A stretch of DNA of 64,000 nt from Sclerodactyla briareus (GCA_026419785.1 JAODTK010005666.1:124001-188000), one strand, 5' to 3'; numbered from the stretch's first letter, positions 10,243-23,694 are shown. Made by a program: numbers and translations. The notes: a model not told the origin generated them from the sequence alone.

Positions 10243-13200
10243 ACATTGAAGAAAGTTATACCCCAACATAACAATTGGCAATACGCCGAATCAATTAGGT
10301 GCGACATTCTAGCCGTCCGAGCAACTGCAAAGAGCGCTCAGATTGGTGTTTCCCTACTTCATCGTTATTTGCTTGACTCAAGTAAACTGCTCAAAAGTTG
10401 GCCATCAGTCCGAATTCTAAAGAATAATAGTTTCCTTTATATCCACTAATTACGTACCGTCGTGTTCTTTGCCCTGAAACCATTCATCCGACGCGGTCGA
10501 CTCAGGTCTTAGGAACCGGGGTTCTGCCCCTCCCCCAGTGATATGTGGGGCGGATGTACCATTACAACACCCCCCCCCCCCCCTCCCCACACGCCCACTC
10601 CTCGATGTGAAAACCCTCGTGTATTTCTAATGTGCACAAATATTGCCATATCATACTCTTTTCGTCATGAACACACATTTACAACGACCGCCGTGATTGG
10701 CTGTCGGTAATTGCAGAGCAATCGATTGTGTCCAGTATATGATTAGGAATTAGGGTAAGGAATATATTCCGTACAACCATGCGGCAATGCTTGTGTAAAA
10801 TCTGCAATTGTTTCTCAAGATTTGTTTTTCAACATATAGGCTAGTGACATTTTTATAATTCTACATTGGACTAAAATGTACAAATCGGTCCTGGTTAGTC
10901 ACCTGAGGCGTGGACATACGAGGAGAAAGCTCTCCGCCTCCATTCTTAGCACCCCCCCCCCCATTGCGAACAAAAGAAGTTTATCATGGGCCAAAATGAG
11001 ACAGCCGGAATGGATATACAAAAAATTGAGAGAAGAATATCTAGACAGGAATTTCTCAAAATTTCAAAAAACGCGACAATGCGATTCAGAAGAACAATGA
11101 GACGAAGGTAATTTTTTAAAATAATTAACAAAATTGTGCAAAGTTTTAGAGCCGCGCTCCACGCATATCCGCAGGTGTTAGTTTACGTACCTGTTTCCCT
11201 TCCCGTGATATGTGAACTCAAATGGAAACTTCAGGATTTTCGGGGCGATCTTTTCCAAAGATTTACGTCGGAGGAACGGGAAACGTGGCAAAAATCTTAT
11301 GCCCTGGGTCATCTCGTACGGATGACTTTGTTATCTGACGTCCCCTGAAGTGAGCTTTCGACCAGCTTACAACTATGGGCACTCACTGACCATGGTTGGC
11401 GCAGCACATTTTTGCAGAGAAACATCACAAGGTTCAGAGCAACAACTTGCATCTAATGGACATGTGAAAATCAAACTATTTTTACGACGGGGGGAGCGGG
11501 GGCAGACTGCCGTACACATTTTTCCTGAGATTAGAATCGTGGCAAAACTGACAAACATTCGTTAAAGCATTTGGCAGCGAAAAGCACAAGAAAAAAAAGC
11601 ATTTACCAATCTTCGAACCTTCTTCTGAATGAGCCCATTTATTAGAAAATATCCAGAAACATGCACAATTTTTCCGCGCGGTACCATACTTCCGGGCAAA
11701 TTTTGTCGTCTCAATAGGAATGGTGACCGTATGCCTATGTTGGCGGGTCCCTGTTTAGTCAAACTCACACCAACTCCCCAAAGAAGGACCTACTTACTGC
11801 GCATGGCTCAGTACAATTTGGCATAAAAAAATCAAGAATCTCCTGAGTAGCCATCTCATCTAAGACGTGAAATACAAATTATGTCTGGAACAAAGTAGTG
11901 TTTAGGAGTATCCTATGCCATCGACTGCCTCAAGGCCCCTAATGCAAAAATGTTCTAAAGTGAGAGGAGGGGGGATTCGCGGTCCTCTGAAAAAGTTTCG
12001 ATTTAGACTTCTAATCTTTACTACCTCGATTCGATTTGGCAAGAAAGGCACAAGATTCAGAGCAGCAATTCGCATCTATAATGACAATGTGGAGATGCTA
12101 CTTATTGTTCTGGCATAGTGCGTGTTTTTGGAGTGCCATATTGGCACCACCAAGTTGCATCTATGTCATGGGAAAATTTTGAAAGGGGGAAGAGGAACTC
12201 CCCCACCCAATTACTTCATCCAATTCCCGCCTGCCATATCGGCGGAAAGCGTCATATAGTCCCAGGTTTTCCCACCTTTGACAATGGTTACCATTTCAGC
12301 GGTTAATGATAAGGGGACTGTCGTTGCCACTGAGTACACTATCTTTACTATCTAGCGAGCGCCACCATAGTTTGGCGCGGGAGCGTGAAAGGAAGTTGTT
12401 TTGCCCCAAAATGCCTCGGATGCCAGGAGTGCCTCTAGGAGTTTTTTTTCTGTTTGAAACTATCTCTTAAATGGCATTTCTTGTTCTAAAATTTTTATAT
12501 CAAAACGTTTATGAGAAAAAATATTTTTCAGTCGTTGATATGGATGGATCTAAACCAATGTGGTATACTGGTGAACGATAGCGGTAACGATAATCCTAGC
12601 GTACTGACACACTTACCCGCTAGTAACACTGTGCACAACCAGCTCCAATATTACACCAAACCCCTAAACGACAGTGCACAAAATAATTACAGTTCTGAGT
12701 AGAGGGTCATTTTTCCCACTATAAATAGCACTAGCAGGCTAAACAAACAGGATGGGGAACTGTAGCAGTGGAGCCACTCCTTTCTATTTATCTTTCCCAA
12801 GATCTCCGGATTCGTTTTTGATTATAAGTGCACAATGACAGCAAACAAAAGCTTCACACACCCAAATCCGCTTGAGGGATGCATGATGAGAATAAACTAA
12901 TGGCGCGAAGAAAAATGGGATCACCTGTGTACCACCCCGGGACCCGGGGGCCGCGTACCTACCACCGACAAGTGCGTAGCGTGGGTGACCAGGCTGTTGG
13001 TACGCGTAGCACAGGTTGGGAACCCCTGATTAGTCGGAAGTACCGAACAACGCTTTGCTGCTATTGGAAGTCCATTTCCGTTGACGGCGCGGTCGTCCAT
13101 GATTGTATGAAAACTTCATAAAATGTGTGACGATGTGCTTGACTCCTACGAGTTTCTTGTCTAGTGGTGGCATTACACAGACTTTGCATTTTCGCCCAAA

Positions 13201-15828
13201 CTGGTACACCGTATATCCTAGCTGCTAGTCGGTAAAACTTTAACCACAACCTTGAAGATCTTATTCAAGAAGGGTAAATATTTTCCGAGATCGGGTCAAC
13301 TTTCCTGCCCAATATAGTCAGACAGTACAGTAAGGTGGCATAGGAAACCACGGTAGGATAAACCATCATCACAGGCATCCGCGTCAGTGCATATGCCTAA
13401 TCAAGTAATTGAGATCAACTCGAGAAAACTCGAGCAGTGGCAAGTTGTGACATATTTCGGGCGGGAAATAGAGAAATACGAGCAGGGTTTGAAGCGAGAA
13501 ACTGAAATGTTCATTCTACATGGCCTAACATGGAAACTCAATGAAATTTGAGGGCCAATTTTTGGAGATTTTGGTAATTTTTAATTGATAGTATGACAAG
13601 CCCACCATTCCACTACACTGAGCCTTTACTAAATACCATGGCCGCGCCACTGCATCAGCTCCGTAAAATAGGTCACGAAAGACCCTATAAAACATAGCTA
13701 TGCCGAGGGATTCAACTTTGTGTACCGAAAAAGTACCGTTCCTGCAATTAGAAGGGACCCATTTCATTTCAAATCCCTCAATGATATGTTCCAACGTACG
13801 CAAATTGTAAACCCGCAGTGGGTTCTTGGTATATTTGGTTTGTAGTCACTTGCTGACATTTCTTTCTCACAAACATATAAAGAGGTCGTTAGTGCGTGGA
13901 CAATTCTTAAACATTCTCTTTCACTAGAATTGCACACTTAGATGTTTACAATTAGGCACGGCAAGGGCCATTTCCGCCGATCTGGTAGGTATACAAGCCA
14001 AATTTTCTCGGACGCGTAGCGCCAACCAATGGTGGGTTCCACTTAGATGGTGGATCGCAGTCCGGCTTCGTCCCCCCCCCCCCACGTTCGAATGGATGAC
14101 GCCCATGATTCTGTGAAGGGATTAACCAGTGTCATCCGAGGTTCTCGAATTTTAAATGAAAAGCCAAAAGTGCAAATTTTCAAGTGTTTCGCGCGCAATT
14201 GCGTTTCCTTCCGGCTAAATATGCGATTTGTAATGCTCGATCATTGTTCACTGAAAATTTCAGGAAGCCTTGGGGCAGGACTGCCCCCCCCCCCCTATTT
14301 TTTGAGATGAAAAAGTCGGGCGGAAATTCATGGAAAATTTAGGGAGGAAAAAGGCAAAGTGAAAAATGCCAAACTTTCTCGATAAATGCCCGGAAAAAAA
14401 CATGCTAATTTTTATCGCGCGCTTCGCGAGCGCCAGTAGTTTCCAATGTCTGACATGTAAACTTCGGGTACAAATTTCGGCTCCCAAATTGGAGTGGTTC
14501 CATACCCTTATGGCTTTTCCCTTCGACACCACCAGAGACCGTGCTTTGGAACTCTGGATCCCACGCCAACATAGCCAATTAGAAAAGGTCATAAACAATC
14601 CATTTGTGTATTCGATTTCCGATATTCAATGGGTGATTGAAAACTAATATTTCGTCTGCTATAATGGTGCAATATTAGCATTCCCTGGTGTACAGTCCAT
14701 GGACGACTTTGCAGATCGTTTACTCTGGGACGTCATCACTACGGTAAATAATCACATCCACAAGGGGAATGCCAGAATCGCCAACTTGAAATTCTGGTTG
14801 TGGGGTTTTACACGTCCTCTTTTCATCTTTGCCCAACTGCCATTGTACTTTAATAATTACAAACAGCGTGGTTTCCATCGATGTTGAAACCGAGAGGCAA
14901 TGCGACCTCAAGTCCTCATATGTCAAAAGTTGGGGGAGTGTCCTCCCCGCCCTAAGCGGACGGCCCCATGGAATTGATGTCTTGCAGCTTCGTGCGGAAA
15001 TGAAAACATGAACTGTCACCCAGGAAGACTTTGCAGAAATAGATGGCGCTATGCAATTTTTATTGTCGGCCACCATCTCATTTCGCTGAGTTGGGAATCC
15101 ACATACTTATATACGTAGACGTCACTTCGCCCATATGTTACATTGCAACAATTGGTCAGCATTGAACGCCGAGCACACTGGGAAAATGCACCCAAGAAGA
15201 ACGGTTCGCCAAATTGGTACATGCAGTAAACCAAGGAGTTTTGTCGGTGGCGAGCAATGATACGTACGCCAATTTTGCGGTGCTAAATTATGCATATTTA
15301 GGCAGGTATTTGTCCTATCCGATCCAATTTCTGTAAGATTTTATTATTCTGAGATTTTTGTGAAGAGTTCCCCGCAATTGTACGTTTTTTTTTTTTTGTT
15401 TTTAGAATTTGCAGATTTAGACACTTTTGTGTCTACCCTTCCCACTGATACTGAAAACAAGTGTCGTACTGGAGCATACAGCTAGGTTAGCGTTAGGCCT
15501 AACGTAGTTCTTCCATGTCTGGCCGATGCGAAGAAATAATAGGCAGGGCATACTCGACACCTTAGGTGAATGATATTACATGACCAAACTCCTTTGCTCT
15601 AGGTTAGCCTCCTATTCCTAGCACATTATCAATATTCAAAGCAGGGCATCTAGGCCTTGTGAAGAAGGTATTGCACACATGGAGCTGATTGAACCAATAG
15701 TTCAGTAGCACTGGCCAGAGCGCAAATTGCATAGACCATTCGGATGAAAACTCAGATTATTACCCCGCCAATAACTAGTGCGTTGGCAGAACGATGAAAT
15801 TCCCATCTATTTCTAGTCTACTCCACGG
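10243..15828. other. Long non-coding stretch, no gene recognised
   Basis: It contains C homopolymers (10565-10585, 10950, 14075, 14283) and a short dispersed module near 11425-11465 that recurs at about 12055-12100 (CAGAGCA-CAA-TTGCATCTA type). The NruI-centred near-palindrome recurs at about 14415. Small open frames on both strands look random: they run through homopolymers and show no motif I know. Confidence 0.4.
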
Positions 15829-16029
15829 GTGCCGCCCAAAACAAGGGAAGGCCTCAACAAAAAACTAAAAAAGGAAAACGTTGAGGCAGGCAGCGGCGCC
15901 TCAGGAGTGCTGGCTGCGGGTGCTGGGAAAGGAGGTGTCCTACAGAGAACTGCGACACACATACACTTTAGATCTAACCTCTCATATCCCCCACCCCACC
16001 TCCCCTCCCTCATTTTCATGAGTTGCTGA
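15829..16029 (+). CDS. Unassigned open frame, Lys-rich then Gly/Ala-rich
   Basis: The frame starts at a GTG codon, not ATG, so the true 5' limit is uncertain; it could be an exon with an upstream start. It begins PPKTREGLNKKLKKENVEAG and continues into a Gly/Ala/Ser segment before losing character in a C-rich stretch. I do not recognise the product. The GLNKKLKK motif resembles GLYKKLKN in the candidate exon at 17009-17143, which makes a shared gene possible but unproven. Confidence 0.3.
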   Translation: MPPKTREGLNKKLKKENVEAGSGASGVLAAGAGKGGVLQRTATHIHFRSNLSYPPPHLPSLIFMSC

Positions 16030-17008
16030 TGAGGTACATTTTGGAACCACTGGCAGAAATGAAATGAAAGGTTGTGGACACTGGGGAAATTAAAAAGCCA
16101 AAAATGCTGTTGATGGCCATGCAGGGGACAGTGCCATCAAGTGAAGTATATGTCAGGGGGGGGGGCTAATCATGGCGTGCCTCAGGAACTCTAACCCTCC
16201 ATCGGGCCAATCCATGATGCCGCCGCGCTTTGAGGATCTTTCTGTCTTATACGACCGCTCTGCGAGGGGGTCTATTTTGGAGTTTTGAGGTTTCAGGATT
16301 ATTCAAATCTTTGTTCTATCCTTCTGGAGGTCTAGTGCTGATTTTTTTTCTCAAATGGGATAACTTATCGAGCAGAGGATGGTTCCCCTCCAAGCAGCAG
16401 GGTTTGAACCTGGCTCGCCCCTAATAATTTTTTGTCGGCACGCATATAACTCAGAAGCTGAATCATTCTGAAGAAAATTGGGGAAGATTGAGCAGTTGAA
16501 TTTGTTAATTCAGTAAGTTTAAATTTGTTGCAGCACAAAAATTGGGAGTTCAACATCTGGTAGAACCATACGTTCTATAGTGACAGGCCAGGTTCATTAC
16601 TTGATGATTTTTTTTTTTTTGCTGTATATTTTATTTCATTTCTTTCTTGGTCAGGTTTTAAAGGACTAATTAGCTGGGTGGGCCATAATCCTCAGCGGGA
16701 CATCCACTGTACTACATCATAGGTTGCCCTAATACTTCGAGTTGAGATCAAACAATGCATTTTTTCATGATGCCCTGTCTGCCTATTAGTGATATATCAT
16801 CTGATGAAATGTCTGAACAAGGCTGCAGAGGCCAGTCGCCCGTATAGGCTATAAATAACATGATGCGCAAAAAATCCACAACATTGATCTATCAAACTGG
16901 AGCAATTGGGTTAGCATGTTGTTGTCAGCTGTAACCTGTTTTCAACTGTTTCAGCACTTCTTAGTTAGGACTCTTCTTGCTGCCTTCCCACTTCTTTGAT
17001 CATCTAAA
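16030..17008. other. Non-coding, low repeat content
   Basis: The stretch includes a G run at 16157 and a T run at 16607. A box-B-like GGTTCAAACCC on the minus strand near 16390 has no matching box A. No gene is supported. Confidence 0.4.
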
Positions 17009-17143
17009 ATGTTAATTACCTCTTATCAACTGTCTGAACTATGGAAGCATCTCACTGGCAATGTTAAGGAACTTTGTGATCAGTGCTGGGGAGTCAGAGG
17101 GCTCTATAAAAAACTAAAAAACGGAATGACTGCTTTGCAGCAT
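17009..17143 (+). CDS. Unassigned candidate exon (45 codons) ending at a GTGAGT donor
   Basis: An ATG opens a 45-codon frame that ends exactly at CAT followed by GTGAGT, a strong 5' splice signal. The residues look protein-like: SELWKHLTGNVKELCDQCW, then GLYKKLKNGMTALQH. There is no good AG acceptor just upstream, which would fit a first exon. No family was recognised. It is shorter than ordinary ORF thresholds and could be chance. Confidence 0.3.
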
Positions 17144-17927
17144 GTGAGTGTTCTTTTTTTTATATCAGGTGAAGTGTAGAGAGTAGATAACACACAACTT
17201 TCTTGGATTATGAATCAGGAAATGCAAATAGAATTATACACTGTTGTGATGTTTGGTACAGTGTATTTGAACATCCTTCTAAGAGATGAGATACAAACAA
17301 ATAGACCTAGATACATCATGTTAATAATATTGAAGAAATCGGATTAGCATAGTGAGTGGACATGACTATGATAACCCTCTACTAGACCAATAATGGGTGG
17401 GACATTTCATCAACATCTGCCTGAAATTAATTACAGTGGGGAAAGTTACCTATGGGAGAAAAATTGAGGTTAAATCTAGTACAAAATCAATTAAGTTGGC
17501 ATTAATAAAGATGTTAACGATGGGACTAAGTAAGGTTGAAAATAATATCTTGGATTTTTTTTATTAGCAAAATCCTAGTATAATTCGGCAGGTTTCTTTG
17601 GTGGAACCATTTTCCTGAAGCAAAAAGCCTTTTTTCTTAATAGTTTACTGAATATGCCAAAAAGGGAATAGTCATTGATTTCCCCTCGGAAAAACAAAAC
17701 CAAAGGGCTTGTAAGCTTAATAGCCTATTCATACCCATGCAATACACATATGCACATACACTGGCTACACATTAAAGTCCAGGTAATATGTTCTTTGAGA
17801 AATAAAAATTATTAATATCACCCATATCCATCTTCATACCAAGATTCCAAAGTTTCAAACTATTCAAATTACTGATTAATATATACTACCATCCTTAGAA
17901 TAAAATCTACCCTTGAGTAGTGTATGT

Positions 17928-18004
17928 AATATATATATATCTAATATAATAATATATATTATATATATCTATATATATATAATATAATATAATATATAGA
18001 TATA

Positions 18005-18050
<46 letters not shown>

Positions 18051-18056
18051 CTATAT
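17928..18056. repeat. AT-rich dinucleotide microsatellite (TA)n
   Basis: Imperfect (TA)n with ATATCTA interruptions; it can fold on itself. Confidence 0.9.
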
Positions 18057-18213
18057 GCCTGAGGTAAAAAATGGTTGTTCTGCTCGAATATACTTCTACA
18101 TTCAAGCGAGAATCTTTTCAAGTGCTGAATGTTAGACATAATTTGACAACAGGCTAGACCTTTTGTGATTCACTAATGTTTGAAAAGCACATTTGCTTAG
18201 AGTTTCTCCTCAC

Positions 18214-18478
18214 CTTTGATCCTGTGATTTGGTTCTGTTTGATATTCCAGCCCAGTGAGCAATTTTGATTTTAATGTAACATGATGACAGGTCATCGATT
18301 TGAAACAACAATATGGGTAAATATCAGCAGCATCAGTACCAAAAATGTGTTCATAGAGGTCATCAAAGTACCCTTTGTTGGCATTCTCCTCATACATTAC
18401 ATTTGCAGTGAATATGGCTGATGCATGAGCATGAGGAGCCTTGTGTGGAGCGAGCATATTCTTAGAACCGGCATTTTT
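18214..18478 (-). CDS. Unassigned candidate internal exon, minus strand
   Basis: On the minus strand a TTACAACAG acceptor (18487-18479) opens a frame of 88 codons plus one base, ending AAAG just before a GTGAGG donor (18213-18208). Read-through would stop at 18197. The protein has a plausible globular composition, for example ANVMYEENANKGYFDDLYEH followed by IFGTDAADIYPY, with no repeats or homopolymers. It lies in a region of low repeat density. I cannot assign a family. If real, flanking exons should lie upstream (above 18.5 kb) and downstream (below 18.2 kb) on the minus strand, but I found none convincing. Confidence 0.4.
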
Positions 18479-18499
18479 CTGTTGTAATATCAGCTACAC

Positions 18500-19849
18500 A
18501 AGATCATTTGAAGGTTTGATCAGTCCACCCTAATTTATCCTTAATGACCTAATCAGGCTGATACCGATCGGCCTCTGTATTAATTTTGTAAACAGCCGCT
18601 ATCATTGTCAACAGATAGGCCTCTAACTTTTCACTACTGTACGGCTACCGGCGAAACCTCACCCCCGCCTTTTTTCTGTACCATGTCACCGTTGGGTTCT
18701 GCAGTTTGGATGAGCAGCTAGGCATCGTACTGTTTCGAAAAAAAAAAAAAAAAAAAAAAGAATAATGCAAAGTTTTCCCAGTCACCGGTGCCGATTGACT
18801 GTTTTTCCCCTGAGTCCGTCGTACGCTAGCACAGTCAGGGCATTGCACATAGCCTTGGGCTAGTTAGGCCTACTTACAGACTCCTTGCCGTATAGGTAGG
18901 TGTGGCCCATCCTCGCGAACTATAGTTTTTGTCAATTTTAATAATTTCCTCCGAATTTTTGCCGTCAAAAGCTTACTATTGTTATTCCTCGGGTATTTTT
19001 TCATAATTTTCAAGCAGAAATGTATTTTTCTTATTTTCTTACCGAGTTGCCCGAAATGACGATGATAAAATTCACCCGTCGTTGCCTATCGTACATAGTC
19101 AATTGCAATTGCTGTCTAGGCTTCGATCTGTTGGGTGCAATTTCCCACCATGCCGCTCGTTTCAATTGGCTCAATCAGAGGCCGACCCTCTCTCTAGCTA
19201 TCTCTGTGTGGGAATCCCCAAATAGCCAAGCCTAAGGCTAGGCCCTTAGGGTCTAGGGCCTAAGCCTATATAATATCCACTTGTATTTGTGACCAGTAAA
19301 GTTTACCGAGAACAAGGGTACCACCGGCCTATATTCCTGGTCCTGGCCTTGAAAAGGGCCTTTCCAATACCGGTAGGAAGGTAGAAATCAAGGAGAACTC
19401 TAAGGAGAACATCATTTTCGTGAAAAGGTGAAATTGAGTCAACGTTTCATGAAGAAGCGTAGACTAGGCGAAGCCTAGGCCTAGGCTAGTCCTTGCCCAG
19501 TCGCCTTTGTACGGTACCTTCGCAAAACTACCACTAGGCTGAGTTGCTGAGGCACGAACCACAGCAGTCTGGTTACGGACTACTAGGCCGAAGCTTAGCC
19601 TTAGCTCACTTGAACTTGGCTACATGGCATAGCGATACCCTGTTGTTTTTCGAGCTGAAAATGCACGAATATGACATTTGATTGTGTAATGTATACTCAT
19701 GTGGGCTGATTGTATTTATTGTACCCATGTGTATCTCGGCCGAGTGGGCCTAGGCTAGACGTATTGATAGGCTATAGGTACTAATGGATTTAGTCTAGCC
19801 TAGCCCACGTGACAGCCCAATGTTCATGCCCTAGCCTATAGGGTTTTTA
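18500..19849. other. Non-coding, TAGGCCTA-rich
   Basis: A run of about 20 A lies at about 18739. From about 18860 to 19830, TAGGC, AGGCCT and CTAGGCC words are strongly over-represented, giving many short palindromes. No gene was recognised. Confidence 0.45.
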
Positions 19850-19914
19850 TTCAAAAGGCCTTTTATTTATAAGGCCCGTATTCCTAATGGCCGAAAAGGT
19901 CCGTTATTCATAAT
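19850..19914. repeat. Left remnant of the TTATTCATAAT minisatellite
   Basis: Two or three degenerate units (GGCCGAAAAGGTCCGTTATTCATAAT-like) in the same orientation as those at 23695-23880. The array is interrupted by about 3.8 kb of inserted DNA. Confidence 0.6.
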
Positions 19915-20075
19915 CAGTGTTGGAGTCCGAGGCCGGCCACTCGCCTCGAGCCAGTTTTTTGGTCGGCCCGGTCTAGGGGCCTCTCGGCCTCGAGGCTGCG
20001 CTTGGTCTCGGCCTCGGAGCTTCCGGCCTCAGCTTTTGGGCTGAGGCCGGGTCGAGGCCGGCCGGACCATTTTTT
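19915..20075. mobile_element. Left end of a GGCCTCG-rich element
   Basis: It begins CAGTGTTGGAGTC, a hAT-like terminus also seen in inverted form at 62367, and continues with GAGGCCGGCC and CTCGGCCTCGAGG repeats. A similar GGCCTCGG-rich block lies at 23580-23690. Together they bracket about 3.8 kb containing a LINE. Confidence 0.5.
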
Positions 20076-21139
20076 GCTTATCAAAATGGAGAACAATGAA
20101 AAAATTTTATTAGTCACGACCATGAACTAACGTAGCTACCCGGTATCCACCCAAAAGACTGCGATACATGTACAGGCGCTGCGCTCTGCTCGCCGTGCAA
20201 TCCCCAGTGTAGTGCTTAGAGTGCGGCGCCTAGCGAGCTCGCTGCCATAGGCCTAGACATATTACAGTACTGATGCACTTGCCTGCAAAGTGCAAAAATA
20301 CGCATATGTATAAGGCTTTGTGTACAAAGCAGCAATCAGGCACTGGCGCTGCCACGTGTGAACACTCACTAACATGATGTCCCCCTTATTCGTAGTAGGA
20401 GTTGCGAAGATGTGAATGGAAAATTCTAGTATTTAGTGCATAAAAAATGTGCATAGGCACGAAGCATGAAATACAAAGAATGTGGTCTGCTCTGCAGATC
20501 GTGAAATTGGTATTTATTAATAAATATAAATTTGGATTTATATAATGACACTGTAGTGGTAGGTGTACATGCGAATATCAAACCGATTATTTTTTGATTC
20601 CTTCATGGCATATTCTTTCCACATGGGGATACTATGGTTCTGTCTTCGCCAGCGCGCTTGCCGCCTGCAGGAGAATTTCATGTAATTAGGGAAAATCTCC
20701 AACGCATTGTCGGGTTGAATTGAAAACTTTGCACACATGTTTATTGAAATAAAATCTCAGATGAGTTCAAAAATGGGCGCGCCCCACTACAACGAGGGCG
20801 GGCATCCTGGATTTTTGACGTGACTTTTTTATCGCTGATTTGCGTGTTTTTGGAACATGGCGATCATTTAAAGACTAACATTCGTGTTATACTCATGGGA
20901 CCCCACCGATTTCAGTCGTTATTGAATGAGAGAGACATTCATTGTCTCTCCACGGCCCACTGATTGATCAACGATTTGGATGGTCGCTTAACAAAACATT
21001 GACTGGAGGGCAGGTCATATGCTGAGTGAACTCCCACAGCCCTTTAGGAAGCCAGATGGTGCAGCAGAATCAAGTACTCTGCTTTCTCCACAGATGTGGA
21101 ATACTTGATGTTTTTCAAATGCATTGCAGTGTCCTTAGC

Positions 21140-23170
21140 ATCTAATAATTAATAATAATAAAACAAGAGCTTAAATATAGCGCCAATACGTGTGTAGCAG
21201 ATTCAAGGCGCTTTAAATAAGAGTGAAAGGCGAAGAAAAAAAAGAAAAAGCGTATGTACAGGAAGAAAAATAAAGGATGGATAGTACAGGATAAAACGGT
21301 AAGAACGAATATAAGCAGAGATAGAATACACATATAACCTAATTATAGTAAAAATAACTATATGGAAGGATTTCTAAAAAGATAGCTTTTTAAGAGTTTC
21401 TTAAAACTGGCAGGGACTGAGCAAATCTGATATTATGGGGCAAGCTAATGGGGCAAGCATTCCGAGCTTGACTGTGTCAACCAACCATTTTCCGTAATGT
21501 TAGGTTGACAAAGCCTGGGAACATCAGAAGTATCTGCGATGATGATCAGGTGACCGGGTCGGTTGCGTATATGGAGAGAAGGTCTGTCACGTAATTGTGC
21601 AACCGTGAGCAATTAGCAGAAGGATCTGAATAATACGGTCCTTTATTGGAAGCCAATGAAGCTGGTTCGTCGCAAGTAATCAATGTTGACGTGGGTGGCC
21701 CCTTTACACCAAGGAAAAGTCGGGCGGGCGCTGTTCGTATGCGTTGAATATTGGAGAGTTTAGATTAGAAGGCCTAACGTAGGGCGTTGTTAGCGTCAAG
21801 GGGTTGACGTAGGCATTGACAAGTGCTCTGTCGGTGGGGCGCGTCAATATATTTATGAATCCTACGTAGTGGGAATCGCAACCAATGCGGAGCGACAGAT
21901 CGTTACATGTGACGACATATTATGCATATCCATTAGAACACCAGATTCTTGCCTCTGCTACGACATCAACCTTCAGCGTCACCGACCCGAATAGATGAGA
22001 TTGTAGTGGGTCTTCAAAAAGCGAGATGTAAAACGGATGACCTCAGTCTCGCGTAGTGTAGCAGTAAACATGTTACTGGCAGTCCATGCCTTCACACCTC
22101 GGATGCAAGTTTCAACTTGATGAAGATGAAGATATTGCCAGAAGGACATGAGAGCTAAGTACAGCGAGCCGCAAACAAGGACTTTTATAAATACTCCTTC
22201 TGGCCCCAAAAAAAATTGTTGGGACTGGAATAAATTGCCACAGGAAGTACCCACCATCACAGAATACAAGTCAACTTCAAGATACGGGTATTGGAGCATC
22301 TCAGGCAGATGAATCGGACTAGTTCCTCCGTGCACACACCTGTCCTGTCCGTTTGGCTCCACATGGGAGCTTGGAACAGTATCCCTACAGATAAAGATAC
22401 AGGGGTATCATCAGCGTACCATCATTGTGGACACCGTAGATTCTAGCAGTCATTCAAGTGGCGCGCATATATAGTGGTAAACAGGGAGAGGCCGGCGACG
22501 GATCTTGGGGAAAGAGCATGATAGGTTGTGTGGTGACGATGTTTGTACTTCACCCAATAAAAAATTCTATTGTTGACGCCCCTGAAGAAAAACTGGAGCA
22601 CCACAAGAGAGCGTTGCAAGGGACACCATAACAAACTTATGAGTCGATGAAGTACGCTCTGATGGTCACTGTTATCAAACGCTATGACACGAGGTCAAGG
22701 GAGAACCAGCACGACAATCGGACGCTGGTCAACAGCTCGCAGTATGCATTATGGACACGGGTGAGGGCAGTTCGGTACTGAAATGGGTTGAGATATAAGC
22801 CGATATGGCGGTTTCCCATGTTAGTCCATCTTGGTCATATGTCTTGTAATGGGATGTAGCTGCATCTCAATAACCTTAGACAACAAACTTTAAGTTTGAG
22901 ATAGGTCTATAATTGTCAGGTTATTGGCATCAAGTCCTTGCTTCTTTAACAACGGAGTAACTGTGAAAACCTATAAGTGTCGGGAACACACCAAAGGGAC
23001 GCGAAAGGTTTTCACTATTCTTGTGATAGTGGGAGGACAGCTCGGGAAGTCCACTCTTTGAGGAGCCAGTAGGAAGGGATCGAGAGGAGCAGGTCGACAA
23101 TGGAAAAAGAATTGAGGATGATCTGGCGAACGGATTCAGCAGAGACGTCACTGAATTCTGCTAACAAGCT
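21140..23170 (-). mobile_element. CR1/L2-like LINE reverse transcriptase, minus strand, frame-broken
   Basis: Reading on the minus strand from about 23160 to 21140, RT landmarks appear in order but in changing frames: a pre-RT PITRIVKT-like segment, VTPLLKKQGLDANN near 22930, a QYRTALTRVHN-type stretch, VLVL-DL, SVAGLSLFTTIYARHLND near 22470, and a YADD catalytic box at 22407-22418. The C-terminal landmarks SNIQRIRTAPARLFLGVK (about 21750) and QLHWLPIK (about 21650) follow. The 3' end is an AT-rich (TTA)n-like tail at 21140-21165. It is 5' truncated (no endonuclease seen) and non-functional as read. Confidence 0.8.
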
Positions 23171-23579
23171 GTGGTGTCATGGATGGGCCATGGGCGCACG
23201 GAAGATGCTTGTAGGTTGATCCATTGTCAGTGTAAACCTGACTCGCTCAATTTTGAAAGGCTAGTACCTGTCTGCCTGTGCACTTATAAAGAGTAAGATA
23301 AGATTGTATTTAAAGTGATGGTATAAGTATAACCTTTATAGCAAATCTCACAAGCATAAAATTTTCACAACTGCATTCATATTTCTTTCATTCGAGTCTG
23401 TCTTCAAGAATAAAAATTTGTTTGCAATCAATAACTTGTGCTTGTTCAATCCTATGTCGGCGACTCAAACATTCTGGTCTCCAAATATTATTATAATGAC
23501 TGCTGTAGCCATGGGGAAGACAAAACAAAATGAACTTATGTATTTTAAACACTGATAATTTAAAATTTATGCTGTTATA

Positions 23580-23690
23580 TTATTGCCGGCCTCGGCCTCA
23601 GAAGGTGTGGCCTTGGCTCGAGGGTGCGGGCCTCGGCCTCGCGGGGGTCGGCCTTGGCTCGGCCTTCTTGGCCCTCGGATGCAGAAGCCT
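23580..23690. repeat. GGCCTCGG-rich block, right partner of 19915-20075
   Basis: Repeats of GGCCTCGGCCTCG and GGCCTTGGCTCG. It probably marks the right side of the element that split the TTATTCATAAT minisatellite, but no mirrored CAGTGTTGGAGTC end is visible. Confidence 0.5.
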
Positions 23691-23694
23691 AGAC

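Noticed and set aside
10876..11100. Plus-strand frame with a basic Trp/Tyr/Lys-rich end
   Set aside because: Runs through a C homopolymer, no motif, no splice support.
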